DNA of 55,716 nucleotides from Anaerolineales bacterium (GCA_020634935.1 JACKAT010000034.1:1-55716), one strand, 5' to 3'; positions 7,984-16,924 are shown, counted from the first letter of the stretch. Numbers and translations: made by a program. The notes: generated by a model from the sequence alone, not told the origin.

Positions 7984-9486
7984 TTGTCTAATCGGCTGCT
8001 GAACTGGGGGTTGGTCGTCTTGGTCATGATTACGGCCTTGTTTGTTTACATCCAAACCCTCGCGCCCTCGATTACCTGGCAGCATGGCGGAGCCGACAGC
8101 GGTGATCTGGCGGCCGCTGTCGCCACCTTGGGCGTGGCTCATCCGCCCGGCTACCCGACTTACGTTTTAGCCGGCTATGCCTGGAGCCACCTACCGCTGG
8201 GTGGTGATCTGGCCTACCGGCTCAATCTGTTTTCGGCCGCTGGGGCAGCGTTGGCCGCCGGGTTAACTGCGTTGATCGTCATGGACCTGGCCCATTCACC
8301 GCTTGGCCGCCGGAATGATGCGGCTCAGCCGGGCGGCTCGAATACGTGGCCGGCGGTTATTGGCGCGGTGGTGGCCGGTTTGTTTCTGGCCTTTGCCCCT
8401 TTAACCTGGTCGCAGGCTACCATCACCGAAGTTTACGCACCTGGTCTGGCGGCTCTGTGCCTTTTCAACTGGTTGATGCTTAAATGGCATCTGTCGCCGA
8501 CTAAGTTGGGGTTAACTGCGGCCGGTCTGGTGGCCGGTCTGGGGTTTGGCTTGCTGCCGCAGATAGTCCTGGTTGGACCGGGCCTGGCGCTGCTTTTAAT
8601 CGCCGGTCGAGGTTTATCGGGGCGGTTTCGGCAGCAGATGGGGTGGTTCCTTTTAGGCGCGGCGTTGGGCTTGAGCGTCTTTCTGTACCTGCCACTGCGA
8701 GCAGCCGATCACCCCTTCATCAATTGGGGCGATCCCTCGACCCCGGCTAGCTTTTGGGCCGTGGTAACGGCGGCGCAATATCATCACTATTTCGGCCTGC
8801 TGGGGCCGGCGGATTGGCTGCCTCGATTGTTCGATAGTGTCAATAATCTGCAACAGGGGTTGAGTTGGTCTGGCTTGGCGCTGGCCGGTCTGGGTGGTTA
8901 TGTATTGTGGGGCCGAAATCGATCAGTGCTGGTTTATCTGCTCAGTTTGACCGGGTTGACCCTCATCTTTCGGGTCGTTTATCCGGCCATCGGCAATGTG
9001 GTTTACCTGCTGCCGGCCCTGGCTTGCCTCACCGTGCTGATTGGGCTGGGCGCGACCTGGCTGTTGGAGAAGGTCAATAGCCAGATTGGTCCGGCCGGGA
9101 TGGCCGTTGTAGGCGCAAGTATTTTGGTTACTCTGGGTATCCGGGTCAATCTGCTAAGACCGCAGTTCGATCTGAGCGATGATCATGAGGCCGCCCAATT
9201 CGGCCAGACAACGCTGGCCGAGCTGCCGCCGCAGGCCGTAATCTTATCCGGGCAAGATGAAACCACGTTCAGTTTATGGTATCAGCAAGCCTTGGGCCGG
9301 CGGCCGGATGTGGTGGTGGTCGATACACGGCTGCTGCAATTTGATTGGTATCAACATCATCTCAGGAATCGTTATTCGGATTTAACCTTTACGACCGGTG
9401 TGTCACCCATATTGAAGGCCGATCGCCTGATTTTTGAACTCACCGGCGAGTCTGAGCGACACTTGTCGCAGCTAACCGCTGAGTAA
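7984..9486 (+). CDS. DUF2723-family multi-pass membrane protein (GT-C-like)
   Basis: 500 residues, started from TTG 7984 behind TAGGAGAAACGC. The family signature lies at residues 35-60: GGADSGDLAAAVATLGVAHP then PGYPTY, with acidic residues Asp38 and Asp41 in the first extracytoplasmic loop, as in GT-C glycosyltransferases. About ten to eleven hydrophobic helices follow. The hydrophilic C-terminal tail contains ILSGQDETTFSLWYQQ, typical of the family. Such proteins are thought to transfer sugar from a lipid-linked donor outside the membrane; the exact donor and acceptor are unknown. Here it is the only visible glycosyltransferase candidate in the 4434-13384 block. Confidence 0.85.
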   Translation: MSNRLLNWGLVVLVMITALFVYIQTLAPSITWQHGGADSGDLAAAVATLGVAHPPGYPTYVLAGYAWSHLPLGGDLAYRLNLFSAAGAALAAGLTALIVMDLAHSPLGRRNDAAQPGGSNTWPAVIGAVVAGLFLAFAPLTWSQATITEVYAPGLAALCLFNWLMLKWHLSPTKLGLTAAGLVAGLGFGLLPQIVLVGPGLALLLIAGRGLSGRFRQQMGWFLLGAALGLSVFLYLPLRAADHPFINWGDPSTPASFWAVVTAAQYHHYFGLLGPADWLPRLFDSVNNLQQGLSWSGLALAGLGGYVLWGRNRSVLVYLLSLTGLTLIFRVVYPAIGNVVYLLPALACLTVLIGLGATWLLEKVNSQIGPAGMAVVGASILVTLGIRVNLLRPQFDLSDDHEAAQFGQTTLAELPPQAVILSGQDETTFSLWYQQALGRRPDVVVVDTRLLQFDWYQHHLRNRYSDLTFTTGVSPILKADRLIFELTGESERHLSQLTAE

Positions 9487-9530
9487 CTACTTTAACAACA
9501 AGATAACTTCAACAAAGGACGGTGTACTCG

Positions 9531-11414
9531 ATGTTTACTAAAACGCCATCTAAACGCTTTTTGAAAACAGCCGCTTTAGGTTTTGTGGTCGTGCTGATAA
9601 ATGTGCTGCTGCTGCGACCATTTACCGCTGTCAATCCCGTTCCCAATTATGGGGGTATTGCTTACGCCCAAACCGGTCCGGCTGATGACACGCCGACGCC
9701 CATTCCAACCGCCCAACAGCCGACCATTATTATCATTCCGGTTAGCCCCGGCAACGGCGGAACCGGCGGAACCGGCGGCAGTGGCGGCTCCGGTTCGAAC
9801 GGCAGCGGCGGCGGCGGTGGCCAAACGACCAACAGCAATGATGACGATGATAACGATAATGAGGCTGTGCCTACCCCCACCTTTACCCCGCTGCCCTCTA
9901 CAACACCAACCCTGAGCCCGCCCGAAGTTATCATCATCGAAGTGACACCCAATATTACGCCGACGGTAGCTGGACCCGATTCCGAGCCAGCTCCCACTGA
10001 AGCGCCGGCCGCCGAAGCCTCGCCTACGCCGGTCCCGTCCGCCGAGCCGGAACTGATCAGCGACACACCGCCTAACGGTGTGCCGCCCTTGGCCGGAACC
10101 GGAGCGATCTACCGCATTCCGGCCAATCCTAACCGGACGCCAGCCCAACTGATGTTCAATCTAACTCATGGGAAATTGACACTGACCGTGCCCACTTTTC
10201 CAGAGCTGGATGTGGTGGTTCGGCTTGACGAAGACCCGGCGCTGGCCCTTAACTTGCCCTTACCGATGCCTGAAAGTATCCGACCGCTGGCGCTGTTTAA
10301 TCTGGATGTTTACTTGGTTAGCGGCTCGTCGGTGGTCGCCAAAGTAACGACGCATTCGCCGGAGTTGGTCCTGGTTACCCAACAGCCCGGTATCGGTGCT
10401 GACGAACAGGTCGTTCTACTGCGTTACAATGAACCTGAGCAGCAGTATCAATTCCCTCGCCAGAACTATGAAGCCGCCACCAATACCTTTACCGCTTACC
10501 TCGATCATACCTCGTTCTTTATTTTGGGAGCGCAATCAAACCAATTGGGGTTAATCCCCCTGTCATCCACTCCCGTTCCCGCCACGGTGCTGCCCACAGA
10601 ACCCTCGCTGGCGGTCACGACCGAACCGGTATCAGCCGGGGGGTGGTTGCCCTGGCTATGGTTATTCCTGGCGTTTCTGGTGATATTTGCCGGATTGGTG
10701 CTGCTGTTTCTATTGCTGGGTGGAGGTCGGGCCGTAGCTTCGATCGTCCGGTCAGAGCCGGCGGCCGGCGCGGCAGGCGACTACTACACTGGCGGTTTGT
10801 TGTTGGCTTTCCCGAAACAAATGTTAGAGACCGGGACTCCCATCCATGTTAATCTCAGCAGGCTCCCCACGGACGTATCCCCCTGGCCCGGCCGCGAGAC
10901 CCGATCGCCATTGGCCCAGGTTAATCTGCCGTCCGCGGGGTTAGGCGGCTTCATTAGCGCCATCAAACCTAACCTGATGCAACTGCGGCAGGCTTTGAGC
11001 ATGCCAACCGGTATCAAGCTGATTGGTTGGGATGAAACCAGTTTTCGCTTGAGTAAATTGAGTTACGCGGTTGTTGCCGGTTATCTGGATTGGTCGGGGC
11101 AAGACGATAGTTTTGGCCGGCTCCATGACTTGCAGCCTGGTGACGACATCGAAATCAAAACTCGCGCCGGTCAGATATATCATTACCGGGTCGATAACGT
11201 CCAGAGCTATCAAGCCGACTCCACCGCTCAAATCGATATTCCGCCGACCGCAATCGGCCCCCAACTATTGCTAACCGTCTGGAGTGAGCTGTATGACCTG
11301 GACGATCAGGAATTTAGAGATTATGTGGTTGTCCGGGCTCATATGGGGCAGCACGACGCCTTTGAGGAGATCGAGGCGATCGAGCCTCGACCGGCCGCGG
11401 CTCGATCAGTATGA
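9531..11414 (+). CDS. Membrane protein with low-complexity ectodomain and a C-terminal sortase-like domain lacking catalytic residues
   Basis: 627 residues. ATG 9531 is preferred over GTG 9522 because AAAGGA (9514-9519) is correctly spaced only for it. Parts: signal peptide ending AYA-QTG, Gly/Ser/Asp-rich and PT-rich linkers (about 50-185), a beta-rich domain (about 190-340), a membrane helix WLPWLWLFLAFLVIFAGLVL (about 372-396), and a C-terminal domain (about 460-605). The last reads like a class E/F sortase: VNLPSAGLGG, IKLIGWDE, VVAGYLDWSG, FGRLHDLQPGDDIEI, LLLTVWSEL, FRDYVVVRA. The catalytic His (expected AGH-D) is Tyr518 and the TC motif is WS (584-585). By topology this domain should lie in the cytoplasm. 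It overlaps the next start by 4 bp. Confidence 0.7.
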   Translation: MFTKTPSKRFLKTAALGFVVVLINVLLLRPFTAVNPVPNYGGIAYAQTGPADDTPTPIPTAQQPTIIIIPVSPGNGGTGGTGGSGGSGSNGSGGGGGQTTNSNDDDDNDNEAVPTPTFTPLPSTTPTLSPPEVIIIEVTPNITPTVAGPDSEPAPTEAPAAEASPTPVPSAEPELISDTPPNGVPPLAGTGAIYRIPANPNRTPAQLMFNLTHGKLTLTVPTFPELDVVVRLDEDPALALNLPLPMPESIRPLALFNLDVYLVSGSSVVAKVTTHSPELVLVTQQPGIGADEQVVLLRYNEPEQQYQFPRQNYEAATNTFTAYLDHTSFFILGAQSNQLGLIPLSSTPVPATVLPTEPSLAVTTEPVSAGGWLPWLWLFLAFLVIFAGLVLLFLLLGGGRAVASIVRSEPAAGAAGDYYTGGLLLAFPKQMLETGTPIHVNLSRLPTDVSPWPGRETRSPLAQVNLPSAGLGGFISAIKPNLMQLRQALSMPTGIKLIGWDETSFRLSKLSYAVVAGYLDWSGQDDSFGRLHDLQPGDDIEIKTRAGQIYHYRVDNVQSYQADSTAQIDIPPTAIGPQLLLTVWSELYDLDDQEFRDYVVVRAHMGQHDAFEEIEAIEPRPAAARSV

Positions 11415-13384
11415 GACGAAAATACCTTTACCAAGCTTCACCACCGCGTCGGTCTCGACAGCGTCAAATACCTATCGCGATGATAGCGGCGGTGGTCAGC
11501 TTTGTGGTGGTATTATCGATTGGTTATGTAGCTTATCAATCCGTTAAATACCAATTCGCGACCTTTGCCACTGAACTCGATCTGACCGCAAGCCAATTTA
11601 ATCGGTTGGATAACGAGCCTGAGGTGGCGCTGGCTCAGGCTCAAGCCCACCTCCGCGCTGCCCGGAGTGTGCTTCAACCGTATCGACCCGTGGCTAACCT
11701 GCTTATGCCCCTGGCCGAGCGGCTGCCGTCGCTCCAGACGGTGGCCGGCTGGTGGACGTTTGTCGATGAAGCCACGTTGGCAGGTGAATCGATGTTGACC
11801 GCCGCGCAAATTGGCGTTGGTGCGGCTGAGGCCGGACAGTTGAGCGGCCTGTTAGCTCAAATGCCCCGGATGGCGCCCGCGCTGGCTGCGGCCCAAGATC
11901 ATTTTTTACGGGCTCAGGCCGCCCGATCTATGGTGGACTCTAACCGGCTGCCGGCCAGGCTGGCCAATCAGGCCGACACCCTCTTATCTCAGTGGGATAC
12001 ACTGGCCCCCATGTGGCAGCAGAGTCTGGCCCAAGCCTCACGATTGGCCCAAACCCTGCCCCCTGCGCTCGGCAGTCCGCGTCCCGTTACCTACTTGATC
12101 ATTATCCAATCGAGCGATAACTTGCGGGCCACCGGCGGTTTTTTGACCAGCGTGGGTACAATGCGGCTGGAACAGGGTCGAATTATCGACTTGAAAATTC
12201 GCGATGTGACCGAGGCGGAATTTAGCGCCGAGTGGACTCCGGAGTCAGGGTTTCTCTCGCCCAGGATTGTGCCGCCCGACCCGGTACGCCGTTATCTGGG
12301 CCTGGGGCATTGGGTCATGCGTGACGGCAACTGGTGGGCCGATTTTCCGACGACGGCCCGACAAGTAACCCAATTTTGGCAGTTGGCCGGGGGACAGCCC
12401 GTCGATGGGGTCATCGGGGTGACTGATCAAGCCATTGCTGATCTGTTGGTGGTAGCCGGACCGCTGTCGCTGCCGGATGGGCAAACCCTGGATGTCAAAA
12501 ATATGAGAGTCGTAGCTGCGAGTAACATTCACAGTGGCCAACCTTCGCCGGTCAACAAGCAGTCGGCTTTTTTTCAAGAAGTGGCCGCCAGCTTAGCCCC
12601 GCGGTTAGAACAACTGCCGTTTGAGCGGTGGCCGTTTTTGATCCAGCAGTTCCAGACGATGGCTCGTCGGCACGATCTGCTGATCACCAGCTTCGATCCC
12701 ACTCTAGCCGTGGCTTTTCATGAGTTAGGCATCGATGGCGCGCTGCAAGGTCAAACCGATGATTATGTTTATCTGGTTGAAGACAACTTAGCCGACAGTA
12801 AATTGAATTCTTTCGTCACCCAACAGCTTCACTATGAGGTCCAACTCAACCCTGACGGCGCTGCTATTTCGGCCCGATTGCTGATCCAAAAAAAGAATGG
12901 CTACGTGCCGGGTACCCAATTAGCCGGGTTTCCGCTGGAAGGCTACTATACCGGCGGCCGTTGGGACGCTCAAACCCAGCAGTGGGACAAGTGGGAAGGC
13001 TACTACGGCGGCTACTTGCGCCTCTTTCCCCCGCCGGACAGCCACCTGATCAATGCTACCGGCTTTGACGATCCGGTTGATACTAACCCCGAACATAATC
13101 GCTCGGTCTTCGGTGGTTACGTGGGGATGTGGGCCGGTACCCAACGTGACGTGCAGTTCGAGTGGACACCGGGTGGCCGGCCTCAAGAACCGGGTCGATA
13201 TCGCCTGTTGGTCCAGCGTCAACCCGGTACACTGGATCAGGCTCTCACAGTTCAAGTTAATTTGCCTGCTGGCTATCGGGCTGTTGCGGTCAATCCGGCC
13301 TTGAGTTCGGTTACTGAACAGGCGGTTGTATGGCAGACCGTGCTGGATCGGGATCGAATTTTTGAATTGCGCTTGGAACGATGA
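11411..13384 (+). CDS. DUF4012 domain protein, membrane-anchored
   Basis: 657 residues with an N-terminal basic stretch and one membrane helix (about 22-44), so a large extracytoplasmic domain follows. The DUF4012 hallmark is the stretch with IIIQSSDNLRATGGFLTSVG (about 228-247). The downstream region has PVDGVIGVTDQAIADLL and NSFVTQQLHYEVQLNPDG, also usual for the family. DUF4012 proteins are found in Gram-positive and Chloroflexota exopolysaccharide clusters and resemble LytR-associated proteins in context; the biochemical role is not known. The ATGA overlap with the pseudo-sortase gene means tight translational coupling. It is the last gene of the block; hairpin repeats follow. Confidence 0.85.
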   Translation: MRRKYLYQASPPRRSRQRQIPIAMIAAVVSFVVVLSIGYVAYQSVKYQFATFATELDLTASQFNRLDNEPEVALAQAQAHLRAARSVLQPYRPVANLLMPLAERLPSLQTVAGWWTFVDEATLAGESMLTAAQIGVGAAEAGQLSGLLAQMPRMAPALAAAQDHFLRAQAARSMVDSNRLPARLANQADTLLSQWDTLAPMWQQSLAQASRLAQTLPPALGSPRPVTYLIIIQSSDNLRATGGFLTSVGTMRLEQGRIIDLKIRDVTEAEFSAEWTPESGFLSPRIVPPDPVRRYLGLGHWVMRDGNWWADFPTTARQVTQFWQLAGGQPVDGVIGVTDQAIADLLVVAGPLSLPDGQTLDVKNMRVVAASNIHSGQPSPVNKQSAFFQEVAASLAPRLEQLPFERWPFLIQQFQTMARRHDLLITSFDPTLAVAFHELGIDGALQGQTDDYVYLVEDNLADSKLNSFVTQQLHYEVQLNPDGAAISARLLIQKKNGYVPGTQLAGFPLEGYYTGGRWDAQTQQWDKWEGYYGGYLRLFPPPDSHLINATGFDDPVDTNPEHNRSVFGGYVGMWAGTQRDVQFEWTPGGRPQEPGRYRLLVQRQPGTLDQALTVQVNLPAGYRAVAVNPALSSVTEQAVVWQTVLDRDRIFELRLER

Positions 13385-13448
13385 TAGCCTATTCTATCTC
13401 CCCATTGCTGTACGCCTAAATTCATTTACAGGCCCCTAAAGTAGACTA

Positions 13449-13783
13449 CTCCTCTGAAAATGGTTTGTAGGACAAACTTAAGTTTGTCCTACGGAATTTT
13501 CATTGTCGTTGCTGTACCGAGGTTCTGTCGCACTCCCTTGAAAATAGCGATCTGGAGCGTCAAAGTTTACTTTGACCTGACCGTCAGTATGACAAAGCCA
13601 GCTTTGTCGCTCCTATATTTTCATTGTCGGTCTCGTCTCATCTGAGACTATCATACTCCTCTGAAAATAGCGATCCGGAGCGTCAAAGTTTACTTTGACC
13701 CCATCGTGGATGACAAAGCCAGCTTTGTCGCTCCCGTAAATTTTCATTGTCGTTGCTGTACCGAGATTCTGTCGCATTCCCTT
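13449..13783. repeat. Three tandem hairpin-forming extragenic repeats
   Basis: Three diverged units of about 90-125 bp begin CTCTGAAAAT or CTTGAAAAT and end ATTTTCATTGTCGTTGCTGT with a CTGTCGCA.TCCCTT tail. Unit 1 holds a perfect 26-bp palindrome at 13467-13492. Units 2 and 3 each hold GTCAAAGT-TT-ACTTTGAC and GACAAAGC-CA-GCTTTGTC hairpins, enclosed by GGAGCG...CGCTCC (13554-13559 with 13608-13613; 13677-13682 with 13729-13734). The enclosed arrangement resembles REP/BIME-type or MITE-type elements. No coding frame is apparent. Confidence 0.7.
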
Positions 13784-13837
13784 AAATCAAGGTAAAATCT
13801 CGCCCATATGATTAATTTGCCAGTTCAAGGAGTAGCG

Positions 13838-14644
13838 ATGCCTAACTTTATGTGCGTTACCTGTGGGGTTCAATTCGCGGCCACCGATGCGCCGCCTCAA
13901 GGTTGTCCGATTTGTCAGGATGAACGGCAGTATATCAATTGGAACGGCCAGCAGTGGACCACGTTGGAGGCGCTGCAAAATGATCATCACAATGTGATTA
14001 GATCGGTTGAGACCGGCTTGACCGGCATTGGGACCGACCCGCGCTTTGCTATCGGCCAGCGAGCGCTGCTGATTCAATCGGCGCATGGCAATATTTTGTG
14101 GGATTGCATCAGCTTGATTGATGACGCTACCGTCGCCGCGATCAATGAGTTGGGTGGGGTGACGGCAATGGCCATTTCTCACCCCCATTTTTACTCATCG
14201 ATGGTTGAGTGGAGCCGGGCCTTTGATGTGCCCGTTTATCTGCACGCCGATAATCGACCTTATGTAATGCGGCCCGATGTCGCTATCGAATTTTGGGCAG
14301 GGGAGACTCGCGCGCTCAATCCTGAGGTGACGCTCGTTCGCTGCGGTGGCCACTTTCCCGGCTCGACGGTGCTGCATTGGCTCGGTGCGGATGGTCAAGG
14401 CGTGTTACTGACCGGCGATACGATTCAGGTGGTCCAGGATCGGCGCTATGTTAGTTTTATGTACAGTTACCCCAATTTGATCCCGTTGCCCGCGGCGACG
14501 GTACGCCGGATTGTGGCCGCTGTAGAAGCATATCCATTTGATCGATTATACGGCGGCTGGTGGGACCTACGGATAACAACTGAGGCTAAGGCCGGGGTTA
14601 TCCGTTCCGCCGAGCGCTATTGTCGAATAATTGAAGGTGGGTAA
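13838..14644 (+). CDS. MBL-fold hydrolase-like protein with N-terminal zinc ribbon
   Basis: 268 residues from ATG 13838, placed by AAGGAG at 13827-13832; an upstream in-frame ATG at 13808 lacks such a site. The N-terminus has a rubredoxin-like ribbon, CVTC (6-9) and CPIC (23-26). The rest is a metallo-beta-lactamase fold: ALLIQSAHGNILWDC, the metal motif SHPHFYSS (His115, His117), CGGHFPGS (His172) and LLTGDTI (Asp194). The canonical HxHxDH is altered, with Ser where Asp-His are expected, so the second metal site is probably missing or changed. Cytoplasmic. The substrate is unknown. It stands alone between two repeat-rich spacers. Confidence 0.75.
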   Translation: MPNFMCVTCGVQFAATDAPPQGCPICQDERQYINWNGQQWTTLEALQNDHHNVIRSVETGLTGIGTDPRFAIGQRALLIQSAHGNILWDCISLIDDATVAAINELGGVTAMAISHPHFYSSMVEWSRAFDVPVYLHADNRPYVMRPDVAIEFWAGETRALNPEVTLVRCGGHFPGSTVLHWLGADGQGVLLTGDTIQVVQDRRYVSFMYSYPNLIPLPAATVRRIVAAVEAYPFDRLYGGWWDLRITTEAKAGVIRSAERYCRIIEGG

Positions 14645-14672
14645 TTGAACATTCGGCACGGTGCAATAAATA

Positions 14673-14681
14673 TGTTACAAT
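14673..14681 (+). promoter_or_regulatory. Possible extended -10 promoter upstream of obgE
   Basis: TGTTACAAT fits an extended -10 (TGn plus TACAAT). It lies after the MBL gene and before the MITE-like element. No clear -35 at 17 bp was found, so the call is weak. Confidence 0.25.
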
Positions 14682-14756
14682 AACCATCGTTGCCTGATTT
14701 CCGAAGGTGATAAGCAATTGATAATCGGTTATTCAATCTTTAATTACCAATTCCTA

Positions 14757-14890
14757 ACACTACCTTTGCACTTTAAAGTATTATGGTCAGAAACCCGGTT
14801 TTTTAGCGTTAAAAAGAGGGGTTTTTTGCCTCAAAAGGTTATCAATTAAGCATCAAAAACCGGGTTTCTAAGAAAGTGCAAACATAGTGT
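14757..14890. mobile_element. MITE-like hairpin element with terminal inverted repeats
   Basis: Nested inverted repeats: the outer pair is near ACACTACCTTTGCACTTT (14757-14774) and its imperfect complement at 14873-14890. The inner pair is perfect over 15 bp, AGAAACCCGGTTTTT (14789-14803) and AAAAACCGGGTTTCT (14855-14869). The sequence TAATTACC occurs on both sides (14741-14748 and 14893-14900) and may be a target-site duplication, though it sits several bases from the repeat end on the left. The element is about 134 bp, non-coding and AT-rich. Confidence 0.5.
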
Positions 14891-14970
14891 CCTAATTACC
14901 CAACTCAAATATCTAAGTCATTTAATTCCACACCTGTTAATTTATCGAGAAAAGAGATAGTCATAACTTT

Positions 14971-16236
14971 ATGTTTTTTGATGAAGCTAAAATTTACGTT
15001 AAAGGCGGCGACGGCGGCGATGGGATCGTTGCTTTTCGCCGCGAGAAATATGTGCCGCGCGGCGGGCCAGCCGGTGGGCACGGCGGCGACGGCGGTAATG
15101 TGGTCTTTGAAGTCGATCCCCAGCTCAACACGCTGATCGCCTTCAAAAATCGCAGCCATTTCCGGGCCGAGCGAGGATCACACGGCGGCGGTAAAAAGAT
15201 GACCGGCGCGAACGGTGAAGATTTGATCGTGTATGTTCCGCCGGGTACGGTGGTTCGAGACGCCGACACGGGCGACCTGCTGGCCGATCTGGTCGCGCCG
15301 GGTCAGCAAGCGATCATTGCTACCGGCGGGCGCGGCGGGCGCGGCAATACCGCCTTCAAAAGCTCGATCAACCAGGCCCCCAAAATCGCCGAGCGAGGCC
15401 TGCCCGGCCAAGAGTTATGGGTGACGCTGGAGTTGAAACTGATCGCCGATGTGGGCCTGGTCGGGCTGCCGAATGCGGGTAAAAGCACCCTGTTGTCTGT
15501 CGTCAGCGCGGCCCAGCCCAAAATTGCTGATTATCCGTTCACTACGCTCCAGCCCAATTTGGGCGTGGTCACGCTCGACCATCGCGATCTGGTCATGGCC
15601 GATATCCCCGGTTTGATTGAAGGGGCGCATGAAGGGGCTGGCCTGGGCCACCAGTTTTTGCGCCACATCGAGCGTAGCCGGCTGCTGATTCACCTGCTCA
15701 ACGGGGCTTCACCTGATCCATTGGCCGATTTTGAGCAGATTAACCAAGAGTTGGCCCAATTCAGCGAGAAACTGGCCCAAAAACCACAGATTGTCGTTTT
15801 GAACAAAATCGATCTGCCCGATGCGCAAAAACATTGGCCGCTGATTCTGGCCAGAGCCGAGGCTATGGGGCTGCATGCTCACAAAATCTCAGCGGTGACG
15901 CAAGCGGGGGTCAAAGAGTTAATCGGCGAGTTATTTGCCTACTTGGACGAACTGCCCGAAGAGGAACTTTGGGAAGAGGAGGTGCCGGTCTTTACCTTAG
16001 AGCAAGATCGCAACTTCTTTGAAATCGAACAATTGGACGACAATGAAGGCTGGCGGGTTACGGGCCCCAAAATCACGGAACTGGCCCTGCAAACCCACTG
16101 GCACGTCAGTGAAGCGGCTGTCCGCGCCCATCAAATTTTGGAACGGATGGGCGTTAACCAGGCTCTACGCGAGGCCGGCGTTGAGCCAGGCGATACGGTC
16201 TACTTAGATGATTTAGAATTGGAGTGGGTGTGGTAG
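14971..16236 (+). CDS. obgE: Obg-family GTPase
   Basis: 421 residues, normal for Obg proteins with a C-terminal OCT domain. The glycine-rich Obg fold covers about 1-158 (GGDGGDG, GGPAGGHGGDGG, TGGRGGRGN). The G domain has G1 GLPNAGKST (165-173), G3 DIPGLIEGA (211-219), G4 NKID (278-281) and G5 ISA. The OCT domain runs from about 340 to the end. The protein binds the 50S ribosomal subunit and acts in ribosome assembly and stress control in the cytoplasm. The start at ATG 14971 fits the family N-terminus MFFDEAKIYVKGGDGG exactly, although the ribosome site is poor. nadD follows after 85 bp, a common pairing. Confidence 0.97.
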   Translation: MFFDEAKIYVKGGDGGDGIVAFRREKYVPRGGPAGGHGGDGGNVVFEVDPQLNTLIAFKNRSHFRAERGSHGGGKKMTGANGEDLIVYVPPGTVVRDADTGDLLADLVAPGQQAIIATGGRGGRGNTAFKSSINQAPKIAERGLPGQELWVTLELKLIADVGLVGLPNAGKSTLLSVVSAAQPKIADYPFTTLQPNLGVVTLDHRDLVMADIPGLIEGAHEGAGLGHQFLRHIERSRLLIHLLNGASPDPLADFEQINQELAQFSEKLAQKPQIVVLNKIDLPDAQKHWPLILARAEAMGLHAHKISAVTQAGVKELIGELFAYLDELPEEELWEEEVPVFTLEQDRNFFEIEQLDDNEGWRVTGPKITELALQTHWHVSEAAVRAHQILERMGVNQALREAGVEPGDTVYLDDLELEWVW

Positions 16237-16321
16237 AAGAGTCAATTGATAATTGACAATTGATAATTTGAAACCATCTTCTACAACGAATTACAGTTAA
16301 CAAACTTGTTTTAAATTTGCG

Positions 16322-16924
16322 ATGGCAAAAATTGGTATTATCGGCGGTACGTTCGATCCCATTCACTCCGGCCATTTATTGATTGCGGAACTGGCCCGAG
16401 ACTCGCTTAACTTGGAGCGAGTCTTATTTGTGCCGGCTGGCGATCCGCCGCATAAACAATCAGCGGCAAAAACGGCGGCTCACCATCGCTGCCGTATTGT
16501 TGAGCTCGCCCTTGAAGATAACCCCGCCTTTGAATTAAGCCGGGTCGATCTGGATCGACCCGGCCCCCACTATTCAATCGATACGGTCGCCCTCATTCGT
16601 TCGCAGTTCAATCTGGCGGCTGACGACTGCTATTTCATTATCGGCAGCGACTCTCTGGCCGATCTGCCGAGTTGGCGCCAGCCCAATGAATTTATTGCCG
16701 CCTGCCGGCTGGCCGTCGCCCACCGGCCGGAGTATCGCCCCGATATAGCCACCCTGGCCGAAAAACTGCCCGGCATCGGGTCTCGGCTTGATTGGGTTGA
16801 AATCTTACTGGTGGAATACTCCAGTTCGATGATTCGCCGCCGCATCAAAGCCGGCCAAAGCGTGCGCTACCAAACCCCCGCAAACGTCATCGATTACCTT
16901 TACCAACATCAGCTTTATCGGTAA
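16322..16924 (+). CDS. nadD: Nicotinate-nucleotide adenylyltransferase NadD
   Basis: 200 residues, the usual length. The nucleotidyltransferase signature GGTFDPIHSGHL (8-19) gives the HxGH motif (His15, His18). The second signature, SSSMIRRRI, near residue 175 is the ISSTxIR motif. FIIGSDSLADLPSWRQP fits the mononucleotide-binding part. The enzyme makes nicotinic acid adenine dinucleotide from NaMN and ATP in NAD synthesis, in the cytoplasm. The 85-bp spacer from obgE holds an AT-rich repeat, (C)AATTGATAATT, twice in a row (16243-16269), which could form a weak hairpin. No rsfS gene follows. Confidence 0.95.
   Translation: MAKIGIIGGTFDPIHSGHLLIAELARDSLNLERVLFVPAGDPPHKQSAAKTAAHHRCRIVELALEDNPAFELSRVDLDRPGPHYSIDTVALIRSQFNLAADDCYFIIGSDSLADLPSWRQPNEFIAACRLAVAHRPEYRPDIATLAEKLPGIGSRLDWVEILLVEYSSSMIRRRIKAGQSVRYQTPANVIDYLYQHQLYR

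Noticed and set aside
10900..10990. LPSAG in the pseudo-sortase protein as a sortase sorting signal
   Set aside because: It aligns with the IPAIG-like strand that starts the sortase fold itself and is not followed by a membrane helix and basic tail.
13449..13783. Possible CRISPR array
   Set aside because: Only three diverged units of unequal length with internal palindromes, no regular short spacers and no cas genes.
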